Origin: CAIWHR01 sp963788185
GTDB taxonomy: Bacteria > Pseudomonadota > Gammaproteobacteria > Burkholderiales > Casimicrobiaceae
Length of the DNA stretch: 64,000 nt
Assembly: GCA_963788185.1 (NCBI GenBank)
Contig: CAWBGE010000017.1
Span: forward strand, 930,001 to 994,000
Reading direction: 5' to 3'
The notes below the pieces were generated by a model. It was not told where the DNA came from. It worked only from the letters and a program-made list of their open reading frames with translations, and did not search any database. The position numbers were made by a program, and so were the translations under genes. Of the stretch, positions 25,457-37,108 are shown piece by piece (position 1 is the first letter of the stretch; each line of letters opens with the position of its first letter).

Positions 25457-26186
25457 CGGTGCGGCGGCGCAGCGCGACGAGATAGTTGACGGACGTGTCG
25501 CGCACGAGACGGAACGTGCGGGAGAGCGGGTTGTAGCCGATGCCGGCGAGTTCGACGGTGTCGAGCCCGCCGCGGCGCGCGTGGGCCGACAGCTCAGAGG
25601 GGGTGAGGAACTTCGCGTAGTCGTGCGTCCCCTTGGGCAGCAATCCCAGCACGTACTCGGCGCCGACGATCGCCATGAGGTAGGCCTTGGGATTGCGGTT
25701 GATCGTCGATATGACGACGCTGCCCCCGGGCTTCACCAGTGTCGCGCAGGCCGCAATCGTCGAAGCCGGATCGGGCACGTGCTCGAGCATTTCCATGCAG
25801 GTGACGACATCGAAGGCCGCCGGCGTTTCCGCCGCGAGCGCCTCGGCAGCGATCAGCCGATAGCGCGCGGTCGTTCCCGACTCGAGCTTGTGCAGCTTGG
25901 CGACGCCGAGCTGCTTGTCGCCGAGGTCGATGCCGAGGACCTCGGCGCCCCGGCTCGCCATTGCCTCGGAGAGGATGCCGCCGCCGCAGCCCACGTCGAC
26001 GACGGTCTTGCCGCCGAGTCCGCCCACCACCGTCTCGATCCAGTCGAGGCGCAGCGGGTTGAGCTTGTGCAGCGGCCCGAACATCGTGCTCTCCGGATCC
26101 CACCAGTGATGGGCGAGGGCCGCGAACTTCGCCAGTTCGCCGGCGTCCGCATTGACGGAGGCGGGCGGCACGGTGGTGACGATCAT
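25449..26186 (-). CDS. ubiG: Ubiquinone biosynthesis O-methyltransferase
   Basis: SAM-dependent methyltransferase acting at both O-methylation steps of ubiquinone synthesis. The 245 residues match UbiG: N-terminal KFAALAHHWWDPES, motif I VVDVGCGGG (62-70), acidic residue in GIDLGDKQL, and CMEMLEHVPDP; HDYAKFLTPSEL is the region implicated in membrane contact. ATG 26186 was chosen over one 18 bases upstream because AGGAG stands nine bases before it and it forms an ATGA overlap with the mtaD stop. It is followed by gph. Its presence means the organism makes ubiquinone. Confidence 0.94.
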   Translation of the reverse strand: MIVTTVPPASVNADAGELAKFAALAHHWWDPESTMFGPLHKLNPLRLDWIETVVGGLGGKTVVDVGCGGGILSEAMASRGAEVLGIDLGDKQLGVAKLHKLESGTTARYRLIAAEALAAETPAAFDVVTCMEMLEHVPDPASTIAACATLVKPGGSVVISTINRNPKAYLMAIVGAEYVLGLLPKGTHDYAKFLTPSELSAHARRGGLDTVELAGIGYNPLSRTFRLVRDTSVNYLVALRRRTDA

Positions 26187-27490
26187 TGCAGTTTCTCCTG
26201 CCATACGCGGGCTCGGCCGAGCAGGGCGGCTTCGTCGATGGTGGTGAGCCGGCGATCCGCGACCACACGCCGGCCATCGACCCAGACGGCGGTGACCGCT
26301 TCGCGTCCTGCCGCGTGAACGAGGTGCGAAATGGGATCGTAACAGGGCGTGGTCGCGATTCCGCCCAGGTCGACGGCGACCAGATCCGCGGCCTTGCCCG
26401 GCGTCAGCGAACCGACATCGGCATCGATGCCCAGCGCCTGCGCCCCCCCCAGCGTGGCCGCGCGCAACGCCTGTGCAGCCGGAAACGCGGCAGGATCGCC
26501 GGTGGAAACCTTGGCCAGCAGCGCGGCGAGGCGCATTTCGCCGAATAGATCCTGCCGGTTGTTCGACGCCGCGCCGTCGGTGCCGAGGGCCACGTTGATG
26601 CCGCGCGCGGCATACCCCGCGATCGGTGCGATCCCGCAGCCCAGCTTCATGTTGGAGGCAGGGCAGTGAACGACGTGGCCGCCATGGGTGACGAGGAGAT
26701 CGACGTCGGCGGGATCGAGATGCACCGCGTGGATGGCGATGAAGTTGGGACCCGTCGCACCCAGCCGATGCAGGCGGGCGAGCGGCGTGTCACCGTGAAG
26801 TTCGCGGCTGCGCGAAAGCTCGGCTGCGGTCTCGGCGAGATGGGTCTGGATCGGCAGGTCCAGCTGACGGGCGTAGACGATCGTCTTCTCCCAGGCGGGA
26901 TCGCCGACAGTGTAAGGAGCGTGCGGCGCCAGCGAAAACGTGAGCTTCGACTCGTGCTTGAAGGCGTCGCGTACGGCAAGCCCCTTCTGCAGATATCCGT
27001 CGGGGTCCGCTGCATAGGGTGTCGGAAAGTCGAGCACCGGCAAGCCCAGCATCGCCCGCATTCCGAGGTCGAGGAACGCCCGCGCCGTCGCATCGGGAAA
27101 GAAATACATGTCGTTGCAGCAGGTGACGCCACCCCGCAGCATTTCGGCTGCCGCCAGCCGTGCGCCGTCGTAGACGAAATCCGGCGCCGCAAACCGCCCC
27201 TCGCGCGGCCAGATGTGCTCCTCGAGCCACACGTCCAGCGGCAAGTCGTCCGCGATGCCGCGGAACAGCGTCATTGCCGCGTGCGTGTGCGCGTTGACGA
27301 GCCCCGGTATCAGCGCGTGGTGGCGCAGCGCGATCCGCTCGCGCGGTGCAAAGCGCTGCTCGGCGACGATCGCGGGGACCAGCGCGACGATGCGCCCGCC
27401 GTCGACGATGAGCGAATGCGCGGCAAGCGCCCCCGGCACATCCACCGGGATGATCCATTCGGGGTCGAGGCGCAGGTCTACGTCTTGCAT
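26183..27490 (-). CDS. mtaD: 5'-Methylthioadenosine/S-adenosylhomocysteine deaminase
   Basis: Amidohydrolase of 435 residues (TRZ/ATZ family) that converts methylthioadenosine and S-adenosylhomocysteine to the inosine derivatives. Metal ligands are His68 and His70 in NAHTHAAM, the histidine in IQTHLAET and IAIHAVHLD, and the aspartate in GTDGAASNN. HCPASNMKLGCG is characteristic of the MTA/SAH deaminase clade. It would feed the methylthioinosine phosphorylase encoded at 16792. It follows ompA by 107 bp, with an intrinsic terminator between, and is coupled to ubiG by a 4-bp overlap. No Shine-Dalgarno is seen before ATG 27490. Confidence 0.9.
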   Translation of the reverse strand: MQDVDLRLDPEWIIPVDVPGALAAHSLIVDGGRIVALVPAIVAEQRFAPRERIALRHHALIPGLVNAHTHAAMTLFRGIADDLPLDVWLEEHIWPREGRFAAPDFVYDGARLAAAEMLRGGVTCCNDMYFFPDATARAFLDLGMRAMLGLPVLDFPTPYAADPDGYLQKGLAVRDAFKHESKLTFSLAPHAPYTVGDPAWEKTIVYARQLDLPIQTHLAETAAELSRSRELHGDTPLARLHRLGATGPNFIAIHAVHLDPADVDLLVTHGGHVVHCPASNMKLGCGIAPIAGYAARGINVALGTDGAASNNRQDLFGEMRLAALLAKVSTGDPAAFPAAQALRAATLGGAQALGIDADVGSLTPGKAADLVAVDLGGIATTPCYDPISHLVHAAGREAVTAVWVDGRRVVADRRLTTIDEAALLGRARVWQEKLQ

Positions 27491-27544
27491 GGCAAAGGCA
27501 TCCGTTCAGCGGATTATCGCGCAACCCCGGAGACTGGCCCGGAC

Positions 27545-27572
27545 GAAAAAAGCCCCGCTCGAAGGCGGGGCT
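27545..27572 (-). terminator. Intrinsic terminator after ompA
   Basis: A perfect 8-bp stem AGCCCCGC/GCGGGGCT (27551-27558 with 27565-27572) with a 6-base loop is followed on the minus strand by a run of six U-encoding bases (27550-27545). It lies 25 bp after the ompA stop and before mtaD, so most ompA transcripts should end here. Confidence 0.9.
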
Positions 27573-27596
27573 CCTTTTCAGTCGGTGGACAGAGGC

Positions 27597-28370
27597 TTAG
27601 CGCTTGATCGCTTCGCCCTTGACTTCGACTTCGACGCGACGGTTCGGCGCGAGGCAGGCGATAAGGGCCTTGCGGTCCTTCATCTCGCACTTGACGCCCG
27701 GGATCGGCTGCGTCTTGCCCATGCCGAGGGTTTCGATCTTGTCCTTGGCGACGCCCTTGGAGACCAGATAGTCGCGGACGGCGTTGGCGCGGCGCTCGGA
27801 CAGCTTCTGGTTGTAGGCCTGCGTGCCGATGCGGTCGGTGTGACCCGTGACCAGCACCAGTTCGAGCTTCTGCACGTCCTTCAGCTTGGAGATGACATCG
27901 GCGTCGATAGCGGCCTTGCCTTCGGGCTTCAGCACCGACTTGTCGAAGTCGAACAGCGCCTTCGAGGCCAACGTGATCTTCTGCACGGCCGGGGCAGCGG
28001 GCCTCGGCGCGGGCGCCGGAGCCGGAGCCGGCGGAGGCGGCGGCGCTACGACAGGCGCGGGCGCGGGTGCGGGCGGTGCCGGCGGCTTCGGCACGAGGTC
28101 GGGATCGCATTCCTTGGTCGCCATGCTGGGCGCCCAGTAACCGGTGCGCCAGCAGAGGTTGCCGGCGAGGCCCTTGGAGCCGTTGTAGACGCCGCTCTTC
28201 ACCGTTCCGTCGGTCGGCGTGGCGGCGGCACCGGATTGCACGTAGCCCGGGCTGGCCGGTGCCGTGCCAGGGACATAGCCCTTCGGATCGGCTTGTTGTG
28301 CGGCAACGCCGCCGGCGAACACGGTCGCAATTGCGCCCACCAGGACACCGGTAACGAGACGTTGAGTCAT
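27597..28370 (-). CDS. ompA: OmpA-family outer-membrane/peptidoglycan-associated protein
   Basis: A 257-residue envelope protein linking outer membrane and peptidoglycan. Signal peptide of about 23 residues (cleavage after GVAA). There is no full eight-strand barrel; instead a short region with the betaproteobacterial LCWRTGYWAPSM segment, a proline/alanine-rich linker (about 97-135), and a C-terminal OmpA domain with FDFDKSVLKPEG, TGHTDRIG and LSERRANAV, whose aspartate and arginine bind diaminopimelate. An extra cysteine pair (KCEMKDRKALIACL) interrupts the domain near its end, as in related proteins. GGGGTGA lies upstream of ATG 28370. It has a strong promoter and terminator, so is probably an abundant single-gene transcript. 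Confidence 0.93.
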   Translation of the reverse strand: MTQRLVTGVLVGAIATVFAGGVAAQQADPKGYVPGTAPASPGYVQSGAAATPTDGTVKSGVYNGSKGLAGNLCWRTGYWAPSMATKECDPDLVPKPPAPPAPAPAPVVAPPPPPAPAPAPAPRPAAPAVQKITLASKALFDFDKSVLKPEGKAAIDADVISKLKDVQKLELVLVTGHTDRIGTQAYNQKLSERRANAVRDYLVSKGVAKDKIETLGMGKTQPIPGVKCEMKDRKALIACLAPNRRVEVEVKGEAIKR

Positions 28371-28781
28371 TGTTTCACCCCTTTTAGCTTTGGTTTTAAA
28401 CAGGTTTTTTGCGAACCCGGAAAAATCGCGCGGTGGTCGAAATGGCCGTTGGTCACACACGCGTGGAATTCCTTGTTTCGGCGAAAACTATAGCATGGCG
28501 TCCCTCACCGTGCAAAAGAAAGTCCCGTTTTCGCCACACCGGATGGGAGAGTGTCGCAGCGATGCAACGACGTGATAAAATTCCGCATTATCAATGACCT
28601 TGGTTGCTCGATCGAGTCGGTTCCAGCACTGCCGACTTGATGGCGGAGCTGTCTGGTTCGGTTTTTTTGTCATTCGGCGCCTTTTTGCCTACCCGCGCGG
28701 CCGTTGACGCCGTCGCGCTCGCGCCGAACCCGCATCGCCCAGCCTTTTTTCAACGCTCGTTCCGAAAGCCTCCCACCCCCC
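28371..28781. other. Divergent ompA-gyrA control region (411 bp), no gene seen
   Basis: This gap is visibly poorer in GC than its surroundings. It holds the ompA promoter (28487-28515, minus) and a roughly 110-nt ompA leader. Toward gyrA only weak promoter-like elements are seen: TAAAAT at 28577-28582 with no matching -35. T-runs at 28662-28668 and 28682-28687 precede gyrA without a convincing stem. No coding frame with family features was recognised. Confidence 0.6.
28487..28515 (-). promoter_or_regulatory. Sigma70 promoter of ompA
   Basis: On the minus strand TTGCAC (28515-28510) and TATAGT (28492-28487) are separated by exactly 17 bp, a close match to the sigma70 consensus. The predicted transcript begins near 28480 and has a leader of about 110 nt before ATG 28370. 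Confidence 0.8.
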
Positions 28782-31406
<2,625 letters not shown>

Positions 31407-31448
31407 TCCCGGTTGTACCTTTCTGTCCTCTGTCCTCTGATCCCTGCC

Positions 31449-32531
31449 ATGTCCCGAGTCCACAACTTCAGCGCCGGCCCGGCGGCCCTTCCCGAGCCGG
31501 TGCTCGCCCGCGCCCGCGACGAACTCCTCGACTGGCACGGCAGCGGCATGTCGGTGATGGAGATGAGTCATCGCGGCCGCGAGTTCACGTCCATCGCGGC
31601 CAAGGCGGAAGCCGATCTGCGCGCGCTGCTGGCGGTTCCCGATGACTACGCGGTGCTGTTCCTGCAGGGGGGTGCACTGGCGCAAAACGCCTTCGTGCCG
31701 CTGAATCTTCTCGGCGACCGGCGCGTTGCCGACTATGTCGATACCGGGCTGTGGTCGGGAAAGTCGATCGCCGAGGCGCGCAAATACTGCACCGTCAACA
31801 TCGCGGCTTCGGGTGCCGATCGCCAGTACCGCCATGTTCCCGACCGCGCCGACTGGCGTCTGTCGCCTGACGCCGCCTATGTGCATCTGTGTACCAACGA
31901 GACCATCGGAGGCGTCGAATACCACTGGGTGCCGGATACCGGCGCCGTGCCGCTGGTCGCCGACATGTCGTCGCACATCCTGTCGCGGCCGATCGACGTG
32001 CGCCGCTACGGCCTCATCTATGCCGGCGCGCAGAAGAACATCGGGCCGGCCGGACTGACGCTGGTGATCGTGCGCCGGGACTTGCTCGGGCATGCGCGCC
32101 CCGACACGCCGGCGGTCTTCGACTACACGGTGCAGGCGAAGGCCGGGTCGATGTACAACACGCCGGCGACCTTCGGCATCTACCTCGCGGGCCTCGTCTT
32201 CGAATGGCTGACGGCAGAGGGCGGACTGGCCGCGATCGAGGCGCGCAACGTCGCCAAGGCAGCGCTGCTGTACGCGGAAGTCGACCGCAGCGGTTTCTAT
32301 CGCAATCCGGTCGCCGTGGCCGACAGGTCGCGGATGAACGTGCCTTTCTTCCTCCCCGATGACCGTCTCGACGAGCCGTTTCTCCGCGGCGCCGCCGAGC
32401 GCGGCCTGGTTCAGCTGAAGGGGCACCGTGTCGTCGGCGGCATGCGGGCGTCGATCTACAATGCCATGCCGATCGCCGGCGTCGAAGCGCTCACCGCGTG
32501 GATGCGCGACTTCGAAGCCCGGAACGGTTGA
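31449..32531 (+). CDS. serC: Phosphoserine aminotransferase
   Basis: PLP enzyme of 360 residues converting 3-phosphohydroxypyruvate to phosphoserine, and also the phosphohydroxythreonine step of pyridoxal phosphate synthesis. The start MSRVHNFSAGPAALPEPV is diagnostic, followed by the phosphate-binding MEMSHRGREF, LQGGALAQ and the PLP-lysine in YAGAQKNIGPAGLT. The C-terminus contains GGMRASIYNAMP, the second phosphate-binding segment. No Shine-Dalgarno is visible before ATG 31449; two copies of TGTCCTC precede it. It stands between gyrA and pheA and is probably co-transcribed with both. Confidence 0.96.
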   Translation: MSRVHNFSAGPAALPEPVLARARDELLDWHGSGMSVMEMSHRGREFTSIAAKAEADLRALLAVPDDYAVLFLQGGALAQNAFVPLNLLGDRRVADYVDTGLWSGKSIAEARKYCTVNIAASGADRQYRHVPDRADWRLSPDAAYVHLCTNETIGGVEYHWVPDTGAVPLVADMSSHILSRPIDVRRYGLIYAGAQKNIGPAGLTLVIVRRDLLGHARPDTPAVFDYTVQAKAGSMYNTPATFGIYLAGLVFEWLTAEGGLAAIEARNVAKAALLYAEVDRSGFYRNPVAVADRSRMNVPFFLPDDRLDEPFLRGAAERGLVQLKGHRVVGGMRASIYNAMPIAGVEALTAWMRDFEARNG

Positions 32532-32559
32532 CACCCACCTGCAACCAGCGAGCACGAAC

Positions 32560-33642
32560 ATGGCGCAACAACCCGGCGACACCGATCTCGCGGCCCATCG
32601 CGCCGCAATCGATGCCCTCGACCGCGAGATCCTCGAGCGCCTCAACGCGCGGGCCACGCACGCGCAGGCGATCGGCGCGCTCAAGGCCGGCGGCGTGGTG
32701 TACCGGCCGGAGCGCGAGGCGCAGGTGCTGCGCCGCCTGCAGGGCGAGAACCGCGGCCCGCTGTCCAACGATGCGGTCGCCGGCGTGTTCCGGCAGGTGA
32801 TGTCGGCGTGCATGGCGCTCGAGCAGTCGCTGCGGATTTCCTACCTTGGCCCGGCCGGCACGTTCTCGCATGCGGCCGTGGTCAAGCACTTCGGCGCTTT
32901 CGTCGGAGGCGAGCCCTGCGCGACGATCGACGATGTGTTCCGTGCCGCCGAGAGCGGCCAGGCCGACTACGCGGTAGTCCCGGTGGAGAACTCGACCGAA
33001 GGTGCGGTGGGGCGCACGCTGGATCTCATGTGTCAGACGCCGCTGCTGATCTGCGGCGAGATCAAGCTGCGCGTGACCCAGAACCTGCTGAGCAATGCCG
33101 GCACGTTCGCTGCGGTGACCAAGGTCTACGCGCATGCGCAGTCGCTGGCGCAGTGCGTGCTGTGGCTTGCCAAGCACCTGCCGGGCGTGCCGCGGATCGC
33201 CGTCGCAAGCAACGCCGAGGCGGCGCGTCTCGCCGCCGCCGAACCGGGCGCGGCGGCGATCGCCGGCGAGATCGCCGCCGCGATCTACGGGCTGTCGGCG
33301 CTCGCGACGCACGTCGAGGACGAGTCCAACAACACCACGCGCTTCTGGGTGCTGGGCCGGCAATCGGTCGCGCCTTCGGGCAAGGACGAGACCTCGCTGG
33401 TGATGTCCTGCCCGAACCGGCCCGGCGCCATCGTCGAACTCCTTGAGCCCATCGCCCGGGCCGGGGTCAGCATGTCGCGACTGGAATCGCGCCCCGCGCG
33501 CACCGGGCTGTGGGAGTACTTCTTCTTCGTCGATATCGAAGGCCACGCCTCCGAAGCCAAAGTCGCCGAGGCGCTCGCGGGCCTGCGGGAAAAGGCGCCG
33601 TACCTGAAGATCCTGGGATCGTATCCCGCCGCCGTCTATTAG
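32560..33642 (+). CDS. pheA: Chorismate mutase/prephenate dehydratase (P-protein)
   Basis: Bifunctional enzyme of phenylalanine synthesis, 360 residues. The chorismate mutase domain (AroQ type) covers about 8-90, with its catalytic arginine and lysine in RAAIDALDREIL and IGALKAGG. The prephenate dehydratase domain runs about 92-270 and includes NTTRF, with the essential threonine, and VENSTEGAVGRTLD. The ACT domain follows, with RPGAIVELL in place of the usual GALV and LESRPARTG as the ESRP motif; both are phenylalanine-binding segments, so feedback inhibition is expected. ATG 32560 lies 28 bp after serC. The hisC, tyrA and aroA genes follow. Confidence 0.96.
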   Translation: MAQQPGDTDLAAHRAAIDALDREILERLNARATHAQAIGALKAGGVVYRPEREAQVLRRLQGENRGPLSNDAVAGVFRQVMSACMALEQSLRISYLGPAGTFSHAAVVKHFGAFVGGEPCATIDDVFRAAESGQADYAVVPVENSTEGAVGRTLDLMCQTPLLICGEIKLRVTQNLLSNAGTFAAVTKVYAHAQSLAQCVLWLAKHLPGVPRIAVASNAEAARLAAAEPGAAAIAGEIAAAIYGLSALATHVEDESNNTTRFWVLGRQSVAPSGKDETSLVMSCPNRPGAIVELLEPIARAGVSMSRLESRPARTGLWEYFFFVDIEGHASEAKVAEALAGLREKAPYLKILGSYPAAVY

Positions 33643-33652
33643 GATTGCCCTC

Positions 33653-34783
33653 ATGGCCCACTCAGTCCCGCTTTCCCATGGCCACGCTGCCGCGCCGATC
33701 GCTCCCGACTACGTGCGGCACATCGCGCCGTACATTCCCGGCAAGCCGATCGGCGAACTCGCGCGCGAGTTCGGCCTTGCGGAGGGCGACATCGTCAAGC
33801 TGGCCTCCAACGAAAATCCGCGCGGCCCGAGCCCGGCAGTGCGGGCGGCGATCGCCGCGGCGACCGATGAGCTGTCGCGTTATCCGGACGGCAACGGCTT
33901 CGCGCTGAAATCGGTGCTTGCCGAGCGCCACGGCGTCGATTCGGGCCAGATCGTGCTCGGCAACGGCTCGAACGACATCCTCGAACTCGCCACGCAGGCG
34001 TTCCTGACGCCCGGCGATTCGGCGGTCTATTCACGCCACGCGTTCGCCGTGTACCCGCTCGCCACGCAGGCGCGCGGGGCGCACGGGATCGAGGTCGCGG
34101 CGCAGAAATTCGGTCACGACCTGCCGGCGATGCGCGCGGCCATCGCGGCGAACACGCGGATCGTTTTCGTTGCCAACCCGAACAATCCCACCGGGACGTG
34201 GATCGAGCCGCACGCCCTCAAGCACTTCATCGCTTCAGTGCCCGCCAACGTGCTGGTCGTCCTCGACGAGGCGTACAACGAGTATCTCGAGCCGGCACAG
34301 TGCGCGCCGTCGGCGGCGTGGGTGGCGGAATACCCCAACCTGCTCGTGTCGCGGACGTTCTCCAAAGCCCATGGTCTCGCGGCGCTGCGTGTCGGCTACG
34401 GCATCATGGATGCGAAGGTCGCCGACATGCTCAACCGCGTTCGCCAGCCGTTCAACGTCAACGCGCTCGCGCAGGCGGCTGCGCTGGCGGCGCTGGCCGA
34501 TAACGCCTATGTCGAGGAGAGCCGCACGCTCAACCGCGACGGCAAGCGACAGCTCGAGGAAGGCGTGCGCGCACTCGGGCTCGGTTTCGTGCCCTCGCAC
34601 GCCAACTTCCTGCTGATCGAGGTCGGCGATGGCGGCCGTGTCTACCATCGCCTGCTGCAGGCGGGCGTGATCGTTCGCCCCGTCGCCAACTACGGGCTGC
34701 CGGAATGGTTGCGGGTGACGATCGGACTGGCGGAGGAAAACCGGCGTTTCCTCGCCGCGCTCGCGGCGGCACTTGCGCGCTGA
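33653..34783 (+). CDS. hisC: Histidinol-phosphate/aromatic aminotransferase
   Basis: Fold-type-I PLP aminotransferase of 376 residues. SNENPRGPSP, NPNNPTGTWI, DEAYNEYL and the PLP-lysine in SRTFSKAHGLAALRVGYG are in order. The histidinol-phosphate aminotransferase family also transaminates aromatic keto acids, and placement between pheA and tyrA suggests that here it makes phenylalanine and tyrosine from their keto acids rather than, or as well as, serving histidine synthesis; no other his gene is near. TAGGAT precedes ATG 33653 by 8 bases. Ten bases separate it from pheA and eleven from tyrA. Confidence 0.92.
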   Translation: MAHSVPLSHGHAAAPIAPDYVRHIAPYIPGKPIGELAREFGLAEGDIVKLASNENPRGPSPAVRAAIAAATDELSRYPDGNGFALKSVLAERHGVDSGQIVLGNGSNDILELATQAFLTPGDSAVYSRHAFAVYPLATQARGAHGIEVAAQKFGHDLPAMRAAIAANTRIVFVANPNNPTGTWIEPHALKHFIASVPANVLVVLDEAYNEYLEPAQCAPSAAWVAEYPNLLVSRTFSKAHGLAALRVGYGIMDAKVADMLNRVRQPFNVNALAQAAALAALADNAYVEESRTLNRDGKRQLEEGVRALGLGFVPSHANFLLIEVGDGGRVYHRLLQAGVIVRPVANYGLPEWLRVTIGLAEENRRFLAALAAALAR

Positions 34784-34794
34784 CGCCGGATACC

Positions 34795-35757
34795 GTGGCT
34801 GCGCCCATCCTGCCCGCGCCCGGCGCGGATCCCGTCGGCAAGCTCGTCGTCATCGGCGTCGGGCTGATCGGCGGCTCGTTTGCGCTGGCCTTGCGCGAGC
34901 GTGCGATGGTGCGCGAGGTCGTCGGTGTCGGACGAGGGGAGGCGAACCTTCGCGAGGCGCTGAAGCTCGGAATCGTCGATCGTTACGTGATGCTGGCGGC
35001 GGACTGGACGCGGGAGCTCGTCGACGCCGACATCGTGCTCATCGCCGCGCCGGTGGCGCAGTATCCGGCGCTGCTGCGGGCGATGGCCGGCAGGCTGGGA
35101 CCGCGCACCATCGTCACCGACGGCGGGAGCACCAAGCAGGACGTGATCGCCGCGGCAAGGCAGGCACTGGGCGCCGCATTCGCGCGTTTCGTTCCCGCAC
35201 ATCCGATCGCCGGCACCGAGCACTCCGGCGCCGGTGCGGCGTTCGCGGCGCTGTACCGCGAGCGCAATGTCGTGCTGACGCCGGCTGAGGAAACCGATCC
35301 GCGCGCACTCGCTCGCGTCGGGGCGCTGTGGGAGGCCTGCGGCGGCCGCCTGATCACGCTTGCTGCCGCTGCGCACGACCGCGTCTTCGCCGCCGTGTCG
35401 CATCTGCCGCATCTGCTGGCCTTCGCGCTCGTCGACGCCTTTGCCTCCCGGCCCGACAGCGAAGACATCTTCCGCTTCGCCGCCAGCGGTTTTCGCGACT
35501 TCACGCGGATTGCCGCCAGCTCCCCCGAAATGTGGCGCGACATCGCGCTTGCCAACCGCGACGCGCTGCTCGCCGAGATCGCCGCATTTCGCGCGCAGCT
35601 CGACCGGGTGACGGCGATGCTCGAGGCCGGCGACGGGCCCGCATTGACGGCCGTGTTCGCCAACGCGCGCGCGGCGCGGAACGCCTGGGCGTCGGGGCGC
35701 AGCTCCGCGACGTCCGTGCCCGACGACGGTCCGCGCGAGCCACCGCCCGGAGGCTGA
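34795..35757 (+). CDS. tyrA: Prephenate/arogenate dehydrogenase
   Basis: NAD(P)-dependent oxidative decarboxylation of prephenate (or arogenate) for tyrosine synthesis. The 320-residue protein begins almost directly with the Rossmann motif VIGVGLIGGSFA, followed by the catalytic-histidine segment HPIAGTEHSG and the helical dimerisation domain with SHLPHLLAFAL and GFRDFTRIA. GTG 34795 was chosen because it lies 11 bp after hisC and immediately before the nucleotide-binding domain; a longer frame would overlap hisC by almost 80 bp and adds an unrelated tail. No ACT domain is present, so feedback control is not obvious. Its last bases supply the aroA Shine-Dalgarno. Confidence 0.93.
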   Translation: MAAPILPAPGADPVGKLVVIGVGLIGGSFALALRERAMVREVVGVGRGEANLREALKLGIVDRYVMLAADWTRELVDADIVLIAAPVAQYPALLRAMAGRLGPRTIVTDGGSTKQDVIAAARQALGAAFARFVPAHPIAGTEHSGAGAAFAALYRERNVVLTPAEETDPRALARVGALWEACGGRLITLAAAAHDRVFAAVSHLPHLLAFALVDAFASRPDSEDIFRFAASGFRDFTRIAASSPEMWRDIALANRDALLAEIAAFRAQLDRVTAMLEAGDGPALTAVFANARAARNAWASGRSSATSVPDDGPREPPPGG

Positions 35758-35761
35758 CGCC

Positions 35762-37108
35762 ATGACGATCCTCGTGCCGCGTGTCGCGCCGGCGTTCGTC
35801 GACCTCGCCCCGGCGGCGTTCGCGCGGGGTACGGTGGCGCTGCCGGGATCGAAGAGCATTTCCAATCGCACGCTGCTGCTGGCGGCATTGGCGAACGGCG
35901 CGACGCGGGTGCGCGGCCTGCTCGATGCCGACGACGTCGACCGGATGCAGGACGCGCTGGCGGCACTCGGTGTGCGCGTAGAGCGCCCAGGCGCCGGCCG
36001 TGACTTCACCGTCTGCGGTGGCGGAGGCGAATTCCCGGTCAAGGCGGCAAAGCTCTTCCTCGGCAACGCCGGAACCGCCATTCGGCCGCTGACCGCAGCG
36101 CTGGCGCTGGCGGGCGGCGATTACGAACTCTCCGGCGTGCCGCGAATGCACGAGCGGCCGATCGGCGATCTGGTCGATGCGCTGCGCGCGCTGGGGGCAG
36201 ATGTCCGCTACCTTGGCAATGCCGGTTTTCCGCCTCTGGCGATCGGACCCTTCGGCCGGAGCCCGGACACGGTGCCGGATGCGGTCGCGGTGCGCGGCGA
36301 CGTGTCCAGCCAGTTCCTTTCGGCGTTGCTGATGGCGATGCCGATGATCGCCGCCCGACGGTCGCGGGAACTCCGCGTCGATGTCGTCGGCGAACTCATC
36401 TCGAAGCCGTATGTGACCATCACCACCAATCTGATGGACCGCTTCGGGGTGAGCGTCGGGCAGGATGGCTGGAGCGCCTTCCACGTCGCTGCGGGAGCGC
36501 GCTACACGAGTCCCGGCGAAATCCACGTCGAGGGCGACGCGTCGGCGGCGTCGTATTTTCTCGCGGCCGGCGCGATTGCCGGCGGCCCGGTGCGCGTCAC
36601 CGGCGTGGGCAGGCGATCGATCCAGGGCGATATCGCGTTTGCCGAAGCGCTGGCGCAGATGGGGGCCGAGGTGACCTGCGGCGACGACTGGATCGAGGCC
36701 AGGGCGGGGCGCGGGCTCAAAGGCGGTCAATTCGACTGCGTCGCGATTCCGGACGCCGCGATGACGCTGGCGGTGGTCGCGCTGTTTGCGACGGGGCCGA
36801 CGACGCTGACCGGCATCGGAAGCTGGCGCGTCAAGGAAACCGACCGCATCGAGGCGATGGCAGCCGAACTCGGCAAGCTGGGCGCCACCGTCGAAGCGGG
36901 AGACGATCACCTGCGCGTCTTTCCTCCCGCAGCGTTGCGACCGGCCACGATAGACACCTACGACGACCACCGGATCGCCATGTGCTTCTCGCTGGCGGCG
37001 TTCGGCGGCGTTTCGGTGCGCATCGTCGATCCCGACTGCGTGCGCAAGACCTTCCCCGATTATTTCGCCGTGCTGGCGACTATCGCGCGCGCCGAGGTGC
37101 TGCCGTGA
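35762..37108 (+). CDS. aroA: 3-Phosphoshikimate 1-carboxyvinyltransferase (EPSP synthase)
   Basis: Joins phosphoenolpyruvate and shikimate-3-phosphate in the chorismate pathway. The 448 residues give the two-domain class I enzyme: LPGSKSISNRTLLLAALANG near 28-47, the PEP site LGNAGTAIRPLTA, catalytic aspartate in IPDAAMTLAV, and KETDRIEAMAAEL. Glycine and proline in GNAGTAIRP are the residues of glyphosate-sensitive enzymes. GGAGG lies eight bases before ATG 35762. The stop overlaps the cmk start in GTGA, a linkage conserved in betaproteobacteria. Confidence 0.96.
   Translation: MTILVPRVAPAFVDLAPAAFARGTVALPGSKSISNRTLLLAALANGATRVRGLLDADDVDRMQDALAALGVRVERPGAGRDFTVCGGGGEFPVKAAKLFLGNAGTAIRPLTAALALAGGDYELSGVPRMHERPIGDLVDALRALGADVRYLGNAGFPPLAIGPFGRSPDTVPDAVAVRGDVSSQFLSALLMAMPMIAARRSRELRVDVVGELISKPYVTITTNLMDRFGVSVGQDGWSAFHVAAGARYTSPGEIHVEGDASAASYFLAAGAIAGGPVRVTGVGRRSIQGDIAFAEALAQMGAEVTCGDDWIEARAGRGLKGGQFDCVAIPDAAMTLAVVALFATGPTTLTGIGSWRVKETDRIEAMAAELGKLGATVEAGDDHLRVFPPAALRPATIDTYDDHRIAMCFSLAAFGGVSVRIVDPDCVRKTFPDYFAVLATIARAEVLP

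Noticed and set aside
28000..28090. Repetitive proline/alanine codons in ompA as a tandem repeat element
   Set aside because: The frame is maintained and such a linker is normal between the N-terminal region and OmpA domain in betaproteobacteria.
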